Assembly (NCBI GenBank): GCA_029817715.1
Contig: JARUPY010000091.1
Location: 2,122,501-2,186,500 of the forward strand
Direction of reading: 5' to 3'
Length of the DNA: 64,000 nt
Source of the DNA: Melastoma dodecandrum
Taxonomy: Eukaryota > Streptophyta > Magnoliopsida > Myrtales > Melastomataceae
Position 1 is the first letter of the stretch. Every line of letters starts with the position of its first letter. The position numbers and the translations under genes were made by a program. The notes under the pieces were generated by a model. The model was not told where the DNA came from and did no database searches. It was given only the letters and a program-made list of their open reading frames with translations. This document shows, in pieces, positions 25,107 to 34,583 of this stretch.

Positions 25107-26327
25107 ATGATCCGTCTTTATCTTGCCGGCCCCGAGGTCTTCCACCCGAGCGCCACGGCCATCGGCGCGGCCAAGATGCAGGCCTGCGCTCGCTTCGGCT
25201 TCGCGGGTCTCTTTCCGCTCGACGGCGGCGAGCCCGGCGCGACGCCCGCGGACGCGATGTCGATCTACCGGCGCTGCATGGCGCTGATGCACGAGGCCGA
25301 CGCCGGCATCTTCAACCTGACGCCGTTTCGCGGCCCGAGCGCCGATGTCGGCACGGTGCTCGAGCTCGGCGTCATGGCCGCCCTCGGCAAGCCGGTCTTC
25401 GCCTACACGCACGCGGCCGGCGACCTGATCGATCGCCTGCGCCGCGACCCCGGCCTCACCTTCGATGCCGAAAGCGGCCAGTGGATCGACCGAGAGGGCA
25501 TGAGCGCGGAGGATTTCGGCCTCGCCGACAACCTGATGCTCGATGGCACGTTGGCGAGCCAGGGGCGGGGCGTGCATCGCCATTCGATCCCGGCCGGGGA
25601 GCGCTTCACGCGGCTCGACGGTTTCCTCGCCTGCCTCGACGAGGCCCGCCTCGTACTCGCCGATTTTCAACGGAAGGACCTGATGCCGACGATCCCGCAT
25701 ATGCATTCCTACGAGCCGTCGCAGGGCCACGGCCTGGCGCACGACCCGTTCAACGCGATCGTCGCGCCGCGCCCGATCGGCTGGGTCTCCTCGCAGGATG
25801 CGGAGGGGCGGCTGAACCTGGCGCCCTACAGCTTCTTCAACGCGTTCTTCTACACGCCGCCGATCGTCGGCTTCTCGTCGGTCGGCTGGAAGGACAGCGT
25901 CCGCAACGCGCAGGAGACGCGCGAATTCGTCTGGAACCTCGTGACCCGCGACCTCGACGAGCAGATGAACCGGACCTCGGCGCCGCTGGCCCGGGGCGAC
26001 AGCGAGTTCGCGGTCGCCGGCCTGACGCCGGTGGCGAGCCGCATCGTCGGCGTGCCGCGCGTCGGCGAGGCGCACGCGGCGATGGAATGCAAGGTCGTCG
26101 ACATCATCCAGCTCAAGAGTGCGGCCGGCGAGCCGGCCGACGGCTGGCTCGTGCTGGGCGAGGTCGTCGCCGTGCATATCGACGAGGCGCTGATCGTCGA
26201 CGGCGTCTACCAGACCGCGCTGGCGCGGCCGATCCTGCGCGGCGGCGGGCCGGGCGATTATTTCGAGATCACCGAGGACGCGAAGTTCGAGATGGAGCGG
26301 CCGAAAGGCGCGCCGCGGCCGGCTTAG
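25107..26327 (+). CDS. In-frame fusion: nucleoside 2-deoxyribosyltransferase plus flavin reductase-like domain
   Basis: One open frame of 406 residues encodes two unrelated domains. Residues 1 to about 190 match nucleoside 2-deoxyribosyltransferases: IRLYLAGPEVF, an AGIFNLTPFRGPSADVGT block with the usual D and a following ELGVMAALGKPVFAY. From M193 the sequence matches a complete flavin reductase-like FMN-binding protein: YEPSQGHGLAHDPFNAIVAPRPIGWVSS and NLAPYSFFNAF. No stop lies between them. A ribosome site (GGAAGG) precedes ATG 25683, so a separate 214-residue flavin reductase may also start there. The upstream ATG 25107 has AAAGG eight bases before it. The two are more often separate genes; either a stop was lost or the frame is a natural fusion. 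Confidence 0.8.
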   Translation: MIRLYLAGPEVFHPSATAIGAAKMQACARFGFAGLFPLDGGEPGATPADAMSIYRRCMALMHEADAGIFNLTPFRGPSADVGTVLELGVMAALGKPVFAYTHAAGDLIDRLRRDPGLTFDAESGQWIDREGMSAEDFGLADNLMLDGTLASQGRGVHRHSIPAGERFTRLDGFLACLDEARLVLADFQRKDLMPTIPHMHSYEPSQGHGLAHDPFNAIVAPRPIGWVSSQDAEGRLNLAPYSFFNAFFYTPPIVGFSSVGWKDSVRNAQETREFVWNLVTRDLDEQMNRTSAPLARGDSEFAVAGLTPVASRIVGVPRVGEAHAAMECKVVDIIQLKSAAGEPADGWLVLGEVVAVHIDEALIVDGVYQTALARPILRGGGPGDYFEITEDAKFEMERPKGAPRPA

Positions 26328-26715
26328 CGCGCGGGCCGGGGTCGGCCCAGTGGTCGAAGCAGCGTCCCTGCAGCTCGCGCACGAACCCCATCGCGTCCGG
26401 TCCGGTCCACTGGCCGGTGTAGCCTTCCTGCAGCGGCGGCCCATTGGTCCACCAGCCCTGGCCGGGCAGCCCGTCGGACTCGCGCACGACGAGCACGGCC
26501 AGTCCCGGCTCGCCGGCCGCCCGCCCGGCCTCGTCGATGGCGTCGAGCGTCTTGCAGAGCGCCCGCATCTTCGGCCGCGTGAAGCGATGGCCGAGCGCGA
26601 TCAGCAGCTCCGCGTAGCTGACCGGCTCGCCGCGCCGCGCCGCCGCGACGAGGTGATCGCGCACCAGCGCCACGTCGGCGATCGCCGCGGCCGGCCCGTC
26701 GAACATCTCATCCAT
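26269..26715 (-). CDS. Conserved hypothetical protein
   Basis: A 148-residue cytoplasmic-looking protein with a helical N-terminal half (VRDHLVAAARRGEPVSYAEL, then FTRPKMRALCKTLDAI) and a tryptophan-rich segment GQGWWTNGPPLQEGYTGQW. Similar proteins occur in alphaproteobacteria and are sometimes labelled ribose-phosphate pyrophosphokinase without a visible PRPP motif, which is also absent here. ATG 26715 has TGGAGC upstream. The last 20 residues overlap the end of the flavin reductase gene on the other strand and are low-complexity. Confidence 0.65.
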   Translation of the reverse strand: MDEMFDGPAAAIADVALVRDHLVAAARRGEPVSYAELLIALGHRFTRPKMRALCKTLDAIDEAGRAAGEPGLAVLVVRESDGLPGQGWWTNGPPLQEGYTGQWTGPDAMGFVRELQGRCFDHWADPGPRAKPAAARLSAAPSRTSRPR

Positions 26716-26777
26716 GCCAGCTCCATTCAGCGCGTCGCGCCGGTCAGCTATAGCGATCCTTTGGCGAGGACGCAGGG

Positions 26778-27443
26778 ATGCGCAGGTCTCCGGCAAGCGT
26801 CAGAGGGCTCGAGGACTTCGGCCGCGTCCGGCTGTCGGAGCATTTCTTCCTGCGCGACTTCCTCTACTCGGACATCGCGACGATCCACGGCCTGCGCAAC
26901 CTGCCCGACGATCCCAATCTCGCGATCGCCGCCGGCACCAAGCTCTGCACCGAGCTTCTCGAGCCGCTGCAGGCGATGTTCGGGCGCATCGCGATCCGCT
27001 CGGCCTATCGCTCGCCCGAGGTCAACGATCTCGGCAACAGGCTCTACCGCAGCTGTGCCCGCAACGAGTCCGACTATGGCCGCCACATCTGGGACCGTCG
27101 GGATGCCGACGGCTGCATGGGCGCGATGGCCTGCATCGTGGTGCCGCGCGTCTACGACCGGTTTCACGGCGAGGGCGACTGGCGCAAGCTCGCCTGGTGG
27201 ATCCACGACCACCTGCCCTATTCGAAGCTGCAGGTCTTTCCCAAGCTGTTCGCCGTCAACATCGGCTGGCACGAGCGGCCGAAGCGGCGCATCGACAGCT
27301 ACGCCGCGCCGCGCGGCCTGCTGACGGCGCCCGGGATGGCCAATCACGCCGGCTCGCACGAGGCCGAGTGGCGCGACCTGCGCACCTGCATGAGCGTTGC
27401 GCGCTCCGCCATTCGATCGGACGCAACGCAACGCCCCATTTGA
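26778..27443 (+). CDS. Conserved hypothetical protein, M15 peptidase-like
   Basis: A 221-residue protein. The stretch around IAIRSAYRSPEVNDLGNR and the downstream GRHIWDRRDADGCMGAMAC resembles the zinc site of the M15/Hedgehog-like peptidase fold (R-S-x-Y-R-S-P, H-x-x-x-x-x-x-D). A late IGWHERPKRRIDSY segment might supply the second His. The substrate is unknown and there is no signal peptide. It is divergent from the preceding hypothetical gene with 62 bases between. Confidence 0.6.
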   Translation: MRRSPASVRGLEDFGRVRLSEHFFLRDFLYSDIATIHGLRNLPDDPNLAIAAGTKLCTELLEPLQAMFGRIAIRSAYRSPEVNDLGNRLYRSCARNESDYGRHIWDRRDADGCMGAMACIVVPRVYDRFHGEGDWRKLAWWIHDHLPYSKLQVFPKLFAVNIGWHERPKRRIDSYAAPRGLLTAPGMANHAGSHEAEWRDLRTCMSVARSAIRSDATQRPI

Positions 27444-27471
27444 GCCAAGTTCGACGGGCTTCTTGCGCCGA

Positions 27472-27506
27472 AGGCTCGCTTCGCGTGACAAGCTTCACGC
27501 GAGCCT
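27472..27506. terminator. Hairpin downstream of the M15-like gene
   Basis: AGGCTCGC and GTGA (27472-27488, with a four- to five-base bulge) pair with TCACGCGAGCCT (27495-27506). The stem is strong but no U-run follows. It lies in the 108-base gap before the M23 gene, so it could end the upstream transcript or be part of the M23 leader. Confidence 0.35.
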
Positions 27507-27551
27507 CGCATGTGACGCCGGGTCCCGAACGGCGCAATCCCGGAAAGTTAC

Positions 27552-29516
27552 GTGTGGACTCAGACGCTTAGTTTAAGCCCCCACACGAGCCGCCATGCGT
27601 TGATGATCGATCTCGGCGTCGAGCCGGCGATCGAGATCGACGGCGAGCGCCACACGTTCTTCGATCATCGCCGCGTCTCGGTGCGCTGGCTCGTCGGCAC
27701 CGTGCTGACCGGCCTGATCGGCGCCGCGCTCATCGGCTCGACGATCTACGCCGCGCTCGACCACGAATCCAACTTCGCCGTCGCGCCGACCCTGGCGCTG
27801 CCGCAGCAGAAGGACGTCGCCGACGACGAGGCGAGCCTTCCGAAGGGTGACCGCCTGGTCAAGCCGGTCGACATCGTCGCCGCCAAGCAGATGTTCCACG
27901 TCGCCCAGCCGACGAAGGTCGGCGACCGCGAGGTGATGCGGAACCACCTCTTCGCGCGCGTCGAGACCACGCTCGTCACGGCGCCGGCCGGCTTCGCCGA
28001 CGAGGTGCCGCCCTTCAATCCCCTGCAGGTCCTCGCCGACGCGCGGGCGCCCGTCGAGGCGCCGGCCGACATCCCGCAGGACGACGCGGATTTTTCCTGG
28101 GCGACCCGCGACCTCGCCTCCGCGAGCCTCACCTCCGCCGTGTCGCTGTCCAACGACGAGGTCGAGGCGCAGGTGGCCGAGCACGTGAAGAACTCGCTCG
28201 CCGCCGGCAACCACCCCTTCAGCCTGCCCTCGCAGCTCCTGCTGATGCGGACGAGCCGCGCCAACCCGCTCGGGGCGCTGGCCTACGCCGCCGCCACCGC
28301 CGGTTTCGCGCGCTCGCCCTTCGCCTCGATCGAGGTGCGGATGGTGCCCGAGAACGTCACCGTGATGCCGCGCGCGCCCTCGCCGGCGCCCGGGACGCCG
28401 TCCGACGAGAAGCTCGTCGTGATGAACCAGGGCTCGTCGCTCGAGAACCTCCTGCTGACGTCCGGCGTCGCGCGCGACAGCATCCGCGACATCGTCGCGG
28501 CGATCGGCGGCCCGGTGCCGGACGGGCGGCGGTTGAAGCTGCTGTTCGCGGACACGGAGGGCACGCAGCCGGCCAAGGTGCTGGCGCGTCTGTCGATCTA
28601 CAACGGCGAGACGCCGGAGACGACGGTCGCGCTGCGCGACGACGGCGGCTACGTGCGCATCGCCGGCGAGGAGGCGCATACCGCGGCGGCCCGGCCGAGC
28701 GACGACGACGACGATTCCGGCGCCATGCGGCTCTACAACGCGCTCTACGAGACGGCGCTGAAGCAGGAGATCCCGAAGCCGATCATCGACGACATGGTGC
28801 GCATCTTCGCCAACGACGTCGATCTGCAGCGCGGCGTCGCCGGCGGCGATTCGTTCGAGGCCTTCTACGACAAGGGCGACGGCGACGACGTGAACCAGCT
28901 GCTGTTCGCGATGATCACCACGCATGGCGAGACCTACCGCTACTACCGCTTCCAGTCGCCCGACGACGGCAGCGTCGACTATTACGACCCGAACGGGCGC
29001 TCCTCGCGGAAATTCCTCGTCCGCGCGCCGATGCTGAACTTCAAGATCACCTCGGGCTTCGGCATCCGCTTCCACCCCATCCTCGGCTACACGCGCCCGC
29101 ACACGGGCACGGATTTCGCGGCGCCGATCGGCTCGCCGATCTTCGCGGCGGGCAACGGGACGATCGTCCAGGCCGGATGGAGCTCAGGCTACGGGCGGCG
29201 GATCGAGATCCAGCACGCCAACGGCTACACGACGACCTACAACCACCTCTCGGGCTTCGCCCGCGGCATCTCAGAAGGGGCGCGGGTGCGCCAGGGCCAG
29301 ACGATCGGCTATCTCGGCCAGTCAGGCCTCGCGACCGGACCGCACCTGCACTACGAGGTGCTGGTCAACGGCCATTTCGTCGATCCGATGAAGGTGAAGC
29401 TCGCCCGCACCAAGGAATTCGACGGCCACATGCTCTCGGTCTTCATGAAGGAGCGCGGCCATATCGACGAATTGCTCCAGAAAGCGCCGCAGATGCAGCT
29501 CACCGCGCAGCGGTGA
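27552..29516 (+). CDS. M23-family murein DD-endopeptidase, membrane-anchored
   Basis: A 654-residue cell-wall hydrolase. One membrane segment (about 47-70, VRWLVGTVLTGLIGAALIGSTIY) follows a short cytoplasmic tail, so the rest is periplasmic. A LysM/OapA-like region lies around 290-350 (NQGSSLENLLLTSGV). The C-terminal M23 LytM domain (about 495-610) has all zinc ligands: HPILGYTRPHTGTDF and GPHLHYEV. Such enzymes cut peptide cross-links during growth and division. GTG 27552 is used because the preceding GGAAAG is well placed and homologues have residues before M18; ATG 27603 is the alternative. Confidence 0.9.
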   Translation: MWTQTLSLSPHTSRHALMIDLGVEPAIEIDGERHTFFDHRRVSVRWLVGTVLTGLIGAALIGSTIYAALDHESNFAVAPTLALPQQKDVADDEASLPKGDRLVKPVDIVAAKQMFHVAQPTKVGDREVMRNHLFARVETTLVTAPAGFADEVPPFNPLQVLADARAPVEAPADIPQDDADFSWATRDLASASLTSAVSLSNDEVEAQVAEHVKNSLAAGNHPFSLPSQLLLMRTSRANPLGALAYAAATAGFARSPFASIEVRMVPENVTVMPRAPSPAPGTPSDEKLVVMNQGSSLENLLLTSGVARDSIRDIVAAIGGPVPDGRRLKLLFADTEGTQPAKVLARLSIYNGETPETTVALRDDGGYVRIAGEEAHTAAARPSDDDDDSGAMRLYNALYETALKQEIPKPIIDDMVRIFANDVDLQRGVAGGDSFEAFYDKGDGDDVNQLLFAMITTHGETYRYYRFQSPDDGSVDYYDPNGRSSRKFLVRAPMLNFKITSGFGIRFHPILGYTRPHTGTDFAAPIGSPIFAAGNGTIVQAGWSSGYGRRIEIQHANGYTTTYNHLSGFARGISEGARVRQGQTIGYLGQSGLATGPHLHYEVLVNGHFVDPMKVKLARTKEFDGHMLSVFMKERGHIDELLQKAPQMQLTAQR

Positions 29517-29525
29517 GCCGGCGGG

Positions 29526-30125
29526 CTACGCGGCAGGCTTGGTCGCGGCCTGGATCAGCCGGCCCTGGTAGTCGACCATCGCCGAGCCGAAATCGAGGGC
29601 GTTGTCGACCGCCTCGCGCCACAGCGAGAACGCGTCCGGCGCCCGCGACCGCAGGTGCCCGGTGACGTCGGTGAGGTCGAACGCCAGATCCGCTTCGTAC
29701 TTGCGCGCCAACGCCTGCATCGCCTTGTTGTGGCGCAGGCAGAAGATCGTGATCGTGCGCACGCGGCGGTTGCGTGCCGCGAGCACGACATGGCTCATCA
29801 GCTCGGTGCCGATGCCGCGGCGGCGCCACGGGCGCTCGACGCTGAACGCCGCCTCGCCATCGCGGGTCGCCACCGCATCCTGGGCCGGGAAGATGCGCAG
29901 CTCGGCGGCGCCGCGGATGATGCCGTCCTCGAACCAGCCGTAGACGATGCCCGATGGCGCGAAGCACAGCTCGGCGTAGTGCGCGAGATAGTCGTCCGAA
30001 ACCTGCAGGCCGAAGCGGTCGTAACGCGTCTCCGGATCGAGCCGGATCAGATGCGCGCGAAAGGCCGGCAGGTCCGGCCGGTACAGCCGGCGGACCATCT
30101 GCGTATGGTGAAGGACCTCGTTCAT
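29526..30125 (-). CDS. GNAT-family N-acetyltransferase
   Basis: A 199-residue GNAT protein; the acetyl-CoA loop is RPWRRRGIGTELM. Substrate cannot be told. ATG 30125 is chosen because GGAGATGTC precedes it and the sequence becomes family-like there (VRRLYRPDLPAFRAHLIRLDPETRYDRF split over the first 40 residues); an open frame extends upstream with no resemblance. Its stop is 10 bases from the convergent M23 stop. Confidence 0.85.
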   Translation of the reverse strand: MNEVLHHTQMVRRLYRPDLPAFRAHLIRLDPETRYDRFGLQVSDDYLAHYAELCFAPSGIVYGWFEDGIIRGAAELRIFPAQDAVATRDGEAAFSVERPWRRRGIGTELMSHVVLAARNRRVRTITIFCLRHNKAMQALARKYEADLAFDLTDVTGHLRSRAPDAFSLWREAVDNALDFGSAMVDYQGRLIQAATKPAA

Positions 30126-30329
30126 GACATCTCCAGCTGGCCGCCCACCCGCGCCAACGTCCTTCATTTGTGCGTTGCAGCATAATCCGCAATTGCTACG
30201 CGCGCATGGCACGCCCGCGTTCCGGGCCGGACGGGTTAACGCCCCGTGCTGCAACAGCTTTCCGCCTCCCCAAGTTAAGCTTGCCGCGCGCCGCATCCCG
30301 CGTCGGCGCCTGGCGTGCTACAAGGTCGC

Positions 30330-31790
30330 ATGATCTCACGATCGCTTTATGCGCACGGCTTCGCCCGCGTCGCGGCCTGCACGATCGCCGGCCGCGTCGG
30401 CGACCCCGCCGCCAACGCCGCCGCCGTCCTCGCCGAGGCGCAGGCTTGCCACGCGGACGGGGCGGCGCTCTGCGTGTTCCCGGAATTGGCGCTGTCGTCC
30501 TACGCGATCGACGACCTCCTGATGCAGGACGCCTTGCTCGCCGCCGTCGCGACCGCCGTGGACCGGCTCGTCGAGGCGTCGCGCACGCTGCGGCCGCTGC
30601 TCCTCGTCGGCGCGCCGGTGCGCTGGCGCCATAGGCTGTACAATTGCGCGCTGGCGATCCAGGGCGGCCGCCTGCTCGGCGTCGTGCCGAAGGTCCATCT
30701 GCCGAACTACCGCGAGTTCTACGAGCGTCGCCACTTCGCCTCCGGCGCGACGATCGCCGGCCAGCAGGTCCGCCTCGGGTCGCACGAGGCGCCGTTCGGC
30801 TTCGACCTTCTCTTCGAGGCGTCCGACCTGCCGGGCTTCGTGGTGCACGCCGAGATCTGCGAGGACCTCTGGGTGCCGCTGCCGCCCTCCTCCGTCGCGG
30901 CGCTGTCCGGCGCGACGGTGCTCGCGAACCTCTCTGCATCGAACATCACGATCGGCAAGGCCGACACGCGGCATCTGCTGACGCGGGCGCAATCGGCGCG
31001 CTGCCTTGCAGCCTACATCTACGCCGCCGCCGGCGTCGGCGAGTCGACCACCGATCTCGCCTGGGACGGACAGGTGACGATCGACGAGAACGGCGCGAAC
31101 CTCGCCGCCTCCGAGCGCTTCCCCGCCGGGGCGCAGCACGCGATCGCCGATATCGACCTCGATCTCATCCGCCAGGAGCGGCTGCGCCAGGGCACCTTCG
31201 ACGACAATGCGGGGCGCCTCGTCGGCGTCGCGTTCCGGCGCGTGCCCTTCGCGCTCGATCCGCCGCACGACGATCTCGGGCTTCGCCGGCGCATCGAACG
31301 CTTCCCCTTCGTGCCGTCCGACCCGGCGCGGCTCGCGCAGGATTGTTTCGAGGCCTACAACATCCAGGTTTCCGGGCTGGTGCAGCGGCTCGGCGCGATC
31401 GGCGTCGCGCGCGTCGTCATCGGCGTGTCCGGCGGCCTCGATTCGACTCATGCGCTGATCGTCGCCGCCCGCGCCTTCGATCGTCTCGGCTATCCGCGCT
31501 CCGACATCCTCGCCTACACGCTGCCGGGCTTTGCGACCGGCGACGAGACCAAGGCCAACGCGCTGGCGCTGATGCGCTCGCTCGGCGTCAGCGCGCAGGA
31601 GATCGACATCCGCCCCGCCGCGACGCAGATGCTGGGCGACCTCGGCCATCCCTTCGCGACGGGCGAGCCGCGTTACGACGTCACCTTCGAAAACGTCCAG
31701 GCGGGTCTGCGCACCGACTATCTGTTCCGGCTCGCCAACCAGCAGGACGCGATCGTCATCGGCACCGGCGATCTCTCAGAGCTGGCGCTC

Positions 31791-31823
<33 letters not shown>

Positions 31824-32363
31824 AGCCATTACAACGTCAACGGCGGCGTGCCCAAGACGCTGATCCAGCACGTGCTGCGCTGGGTGGTGGAAGAGGGCCT
31901 GTTCGCCGCCGACGTCGGCACGACGCTCACGCGCATCCTGGCGACCGAGATCTCGCCGGAGCTGGTGCCCGTGGCGGCAGGCGAGACGCCGCAGAGCACC
32001 GAGGCCAAGGTCGGCCCCTACGAGCTGCAGGACTTCAACCTCTATTACACGCTGCGCTACGGCTTCCGCCCGTCGAAGATCGCCTTCCTCGCGCACCATG
32101 CCTGGGGCGACGTCGAGGCCGGCGCCTGGCCGCCCGGCTTCCCGCAGGAGCGCCGCCGCGCCTACGACGACGCGACCATCCTGAAGTGGCTCGAAACGTT
32201 CGTGCGGCGCTTCTTCGCCTTCAGCCAGTTCAAGCGCTCGGCGATGCCGAACGGCCCGAAGGTGGCGGCCGGCGGCTCGCTCTCGCCGCGCGGCGACTGG
32301 CGCGCCCCCTCCGACGGCAACGCCGCGGCGTGGCTGGCGGACTTGGAGAAGGCGAAGAGCTGA
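30330..32363 (+). CDS. nadE: Glutamine-dependent NAD+ synthase
   Basis: The 677-residue enzyme makes NAD+ from nicotinic acid adenine dinucleotide, ATP and glutamine. The N-terminal nitrilase-fold glutaminase domain shows its triad in [11 protein letters not shown] (Glu), [12 protein letters not shown] (Lys) and HAEICEDLW (Cys). The C-terminal synthetase domain has the PP-loop [14 protein letters not shown] and the [16 protein letters not shown] block. ATG 30330 overlaps nothing and follows an AAGG site. The gene is complete and stands alone between a divergent GNAT and a convergent Uma2 gene. Confidence 0.96.
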
Positions 32364-32366
32364 GCG

Positions 32367-32945
32367 TCAGCCGAGGACGTCGCGATAGACGCCGCGCAGC
32401 GGCAACGTCGTCTCGAGGGCCGGCAGCACCACGTCGCTATCCAGCGCTTGCACGACGCGTGGCACGCGAAAGCCGTCGCCGTCGTCGAGCACCTCGACAT
32501 GCGCGGTGTCGGGCCGGACCAGCATGTAGTGCCGCAGAGACGGCAAGGTCCTGTAGACCTCGAGCTTCTCCCGTCGATCCCGCGGCGAGGTGCTATCCGA
32601 CGCGACCTCCACGAGCGCCACCGGCCTCTCGAGCGAGGTCGCGCCAGGCGCCAGCGGCTCGCAATGCACGATCACGTCCGGCAACAGCGACGATTGGCTC
32701 GGTGCGCTGCGCAAGCGGAACGTTTCGAGGAAGACCCGGCACGGTGAACCCCGCTCGTCGAAGCGTCGGCGCAACTCGTACCCGATGTTGTTGACGATGC
32801 GGTTGTGCTCCCAGCGGGCGCCGACCATCATGCGGACGATCCGCCCGCGGACCAGCTCCCAGCGCTCGTCCCGCGGCGCGTCGGCGACCAGCCGCTCGAA
32901 CGCTTCGAGCGTCACTGGGGAAAGCCGTGTAGGTGCGGATGCCAT
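32367..32945 (-). CDS. Uma2-family (DUF820) restriction endonuclease-fold protein
   Basis: A 192-residue Uma2/DUF820 protein with the PD-(D/E)xK-like core seen as LLPDVIVHC, PVALVEVASDST and the K in DRREKLEVY. Function is unknown even though the fold is that of a nuclease; copies are common in cyanobacteria and some alphaproteobacteria. Its stop is three bases past the nadE stop on the other strand. Intact. Confidence 0.88.
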   Translation of the reverse strand: MASAPTRLSPVTLEAFERLVADAPRDERWELVRGRIVRMMVGARWEHNRIVNNIGYELRRRFDERGSPCRVFLETFRLRSAPSQSSLLPDVIVHCEPLAPGATSLERPVALVEVASDSTSPRDRREKLEVYRTLPSLRHYMLVRPDTAHVEVLDDGDGFRVPRVVQALDSDVVLPALETTLPLRGVYRDVLG

Positions 32946-33008
32946 CGGGCGAGGCTCGCTCTCAACCGGGCCAAGTTAGAAGCCGGCAATCGAGCCTGGT
33001 CAACCCGC

Positions 33009-34406
33009 CTACATATGGATCGCGCGCTTCTCGACCGCGAGCGCGGCTTCCTTCACCGCCTCCGTCAGCGTCGGATGCGCGTGGCAGGTGCGCGCGAGGT
33101 CCTCGGACGAGCCGCCGAACTCCATCAGCACCGCCGCTTCGGCGATGAGGTCGCCGGCGCCGATCCCGATGATGTGGACGCCGAGCACGCGGTCGGTCTC
33201 GGCGTCGGCGAGCACCTTCACGAAGCCGTCGGTGTGGCGCATCGCGCGGGCGCGGCCGTTGGCGGTGAACGGGAACTTGCCGACCTTGTAGGCGATGTCG
33301 GCGGCCTTCAGCTCCTCCTCGGTGCGGCCGACGGCGGCGACCTCGGGCGAGGTGTAGACGACGCCGGGGATCACCCCGTAGTTCACGTGGCCGTGCTGGC
33401 CGGCGAGAATCTCGGCGAGCGCCATGCCCTCGTCCTCGGCCTTGTGCGCCAGCATCGGCCCGCGCACCACGTCGCCGATCGCGTAGATGCCGGGAACGTT
33501 GGTCGCGAAACGATCGTCGATGGTGACGCGGCCGCGATCCATGGCGACGCCGACGGCCTCGAGCCCGAGGCCTTCCGTCGTCGGCCTGCGGCCGATCGCG
33601 ACGAGCACGACGTCGGCATCGATGGTGCGGGCATCGCCGCCGTCCCTCGGCTCGACCTTCACCTTCGCGCCGCCCTTCGTCGCCTCGACGCCGGCGACCT
33701 TGGTCGACAGGTTGAAGACGATCCCCTGCTTCTCGAGGATCCTCTGGAACTGCTTCGCCACCTCGAGGTCCATGCCGGGGATGATGCGGTCGAGGAACTC
33801 GACGACCTCGACCTCGGCGCCGAGCCGCTTCCACACCGAGCCCAGCTCGAGCCCGATGATGCCGCCGCCGACGACGACGAGCTTCTTCGGCACCGACGCG
33901 AGCGCGAGCGCGCCCTCCGAGGTGACGATCACCTTCTCGTCGATCGCGACGCCCGGCAGCTGCGCGACCTCGGAGCCGGTCGCGATGCAGATCGCCTTGG
34001 TCTCCACCGTCTGCTTGGCGCCGTCCGCGCCGGTCACCTCGACCTTGCCGGGCGCGACGATCGTCCCGAGCCCGACGAACGTGTCGACCTTGTTCTTCTT
34101 GAACAGGAAGGACACGCCGTTGACGTTCGACGCCACCGTGTCGTCCTTGTGTTTCATCATCGCTTTGAGATCGAGCTTCGGCTTGCCGACATTGATGCCG
34201 AGCGCGGCGAAATCGTGCGCGACCTCTTCCATCTTCTCGGACGCATAGAGCAGCGCCTTGGAGGGGATGCAGCCGATGTTGAGGCAGGTGCCGCCGAAGG
34301 TCGGCCGCTTCTCGACCACCGCCGTCTTGAGCCCGAGCTGCGCGGCGCGGATCGCGCACACGTAGCCGCCGGGGCCGGTGCCGATGACGATGAGGTCGTA
34401 GGTCAT
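33009..34406 (-). CDS. lpdA: Dihydrolipoyl dehydrogenase, E3 of 2-oxoglutarate dehydrogenase
   Basis: A 465-residue flavoprotein that reoxidises dihydrolipoamide with NAD+ in 2-oxo acid dehydrogenase complexes. It has the FAD motif GTGPGGY at the start, the redox disulfide [16 protein letters not shown], the NAD motif [12 protein letters not shown] and the C-terminal HAHPTLTEA catalytic His-Glu pair. Start ATG 34406 matches family N-termini ([13 protein letters not shown]); frame continues upstream through the repeat but is not coding. It is the last gene of the sucD-sucA-odhB-lpd set, separated from odhB by a long inverted repeat. Confidence 0.96.
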   Translation of the reverse strand: MTYDLIVIGTGPGGYVCAIRAAQLGLKTAVVEKRPTFGGTCLNIGCIPSKALLYASEKMEEVAHDFAALGINVGKPKLDLKAMMKHKDDTVASNVNGVSFLFKKNKVDTFVGLGTIVAPGKVEVTGADGAKQTVETKAICIATGSEVAQLPGVAIDEKVIVTSEGALALASVPKKLVVVGGGIIGLELGSVWKRLGAEVEVVEFLDRIIPGMDLEVAKQFQRILEKQGIVFNLSTKVAGVEATKGGAKVKVEPRDGGDARTIDADVVLVAIGRRPTTEGLGLEAVGVAMDRGRVTIDDRFATNVPGIYAIGDVVRGPMLAHKAEDEGMALAEILAGQHGHVNYGVIPGVVYTSPEVAAVGRTEEELKAADIAYKVGKFPFTANGRARAMRHTDGFVKVLADAETDRVLGVHIIGIGAGDLIAEAAVLMEFGGSSEDLARTCHAHPTLTEAVKEAALAVEKRAIHM

Positions 34407-34431
34407 GGAAGTCTCTCTGGGCGTCTCCCTC

Positions 34432-34573
34432 CTCCCGCCTGCGGGAGAAGGTGGCCCGACGACGTCGGGTCGGATGAGGGATGGTTCGGCCGGGCTGGGG
34501 ATCGGAGAGAGGCGGCTCGGCCGCTCATCCGACCCGCTGCGCGGGGCCACCTTCTCCCGCGAGCGGGAGAAGG
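34432..34573. repeat. Long imperfect inverted repeat (REP-like) between odhB and lpdA
   Basis: Two arms of about 48 bases (34432-34479 and 34524-34573) are inverted copies; each arm itself carries a small palindrome (CTCCCGCCTGCGGGAG on the left). About 44 bases separate them. The arm type, ending in GGATGAGG and holding GAGAAGGTGGC, is a familiar intergenic repeat in alphaproteobacterial genomes. In the transcript it would form a long hairpin between the E2 and E3 genes and could stabilise or separate the two parts of the message. No transposase is nearby. Confidence 0.85.
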
Positions 34574-34583
34574 GCGAGGATCA

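Noticed and set aside
27444..27551. Possible small RNA in the gap before the M23 gene
   Set aside because: Only one bulged hairpin without promoter or U-run; noted as a possible terminator instead.
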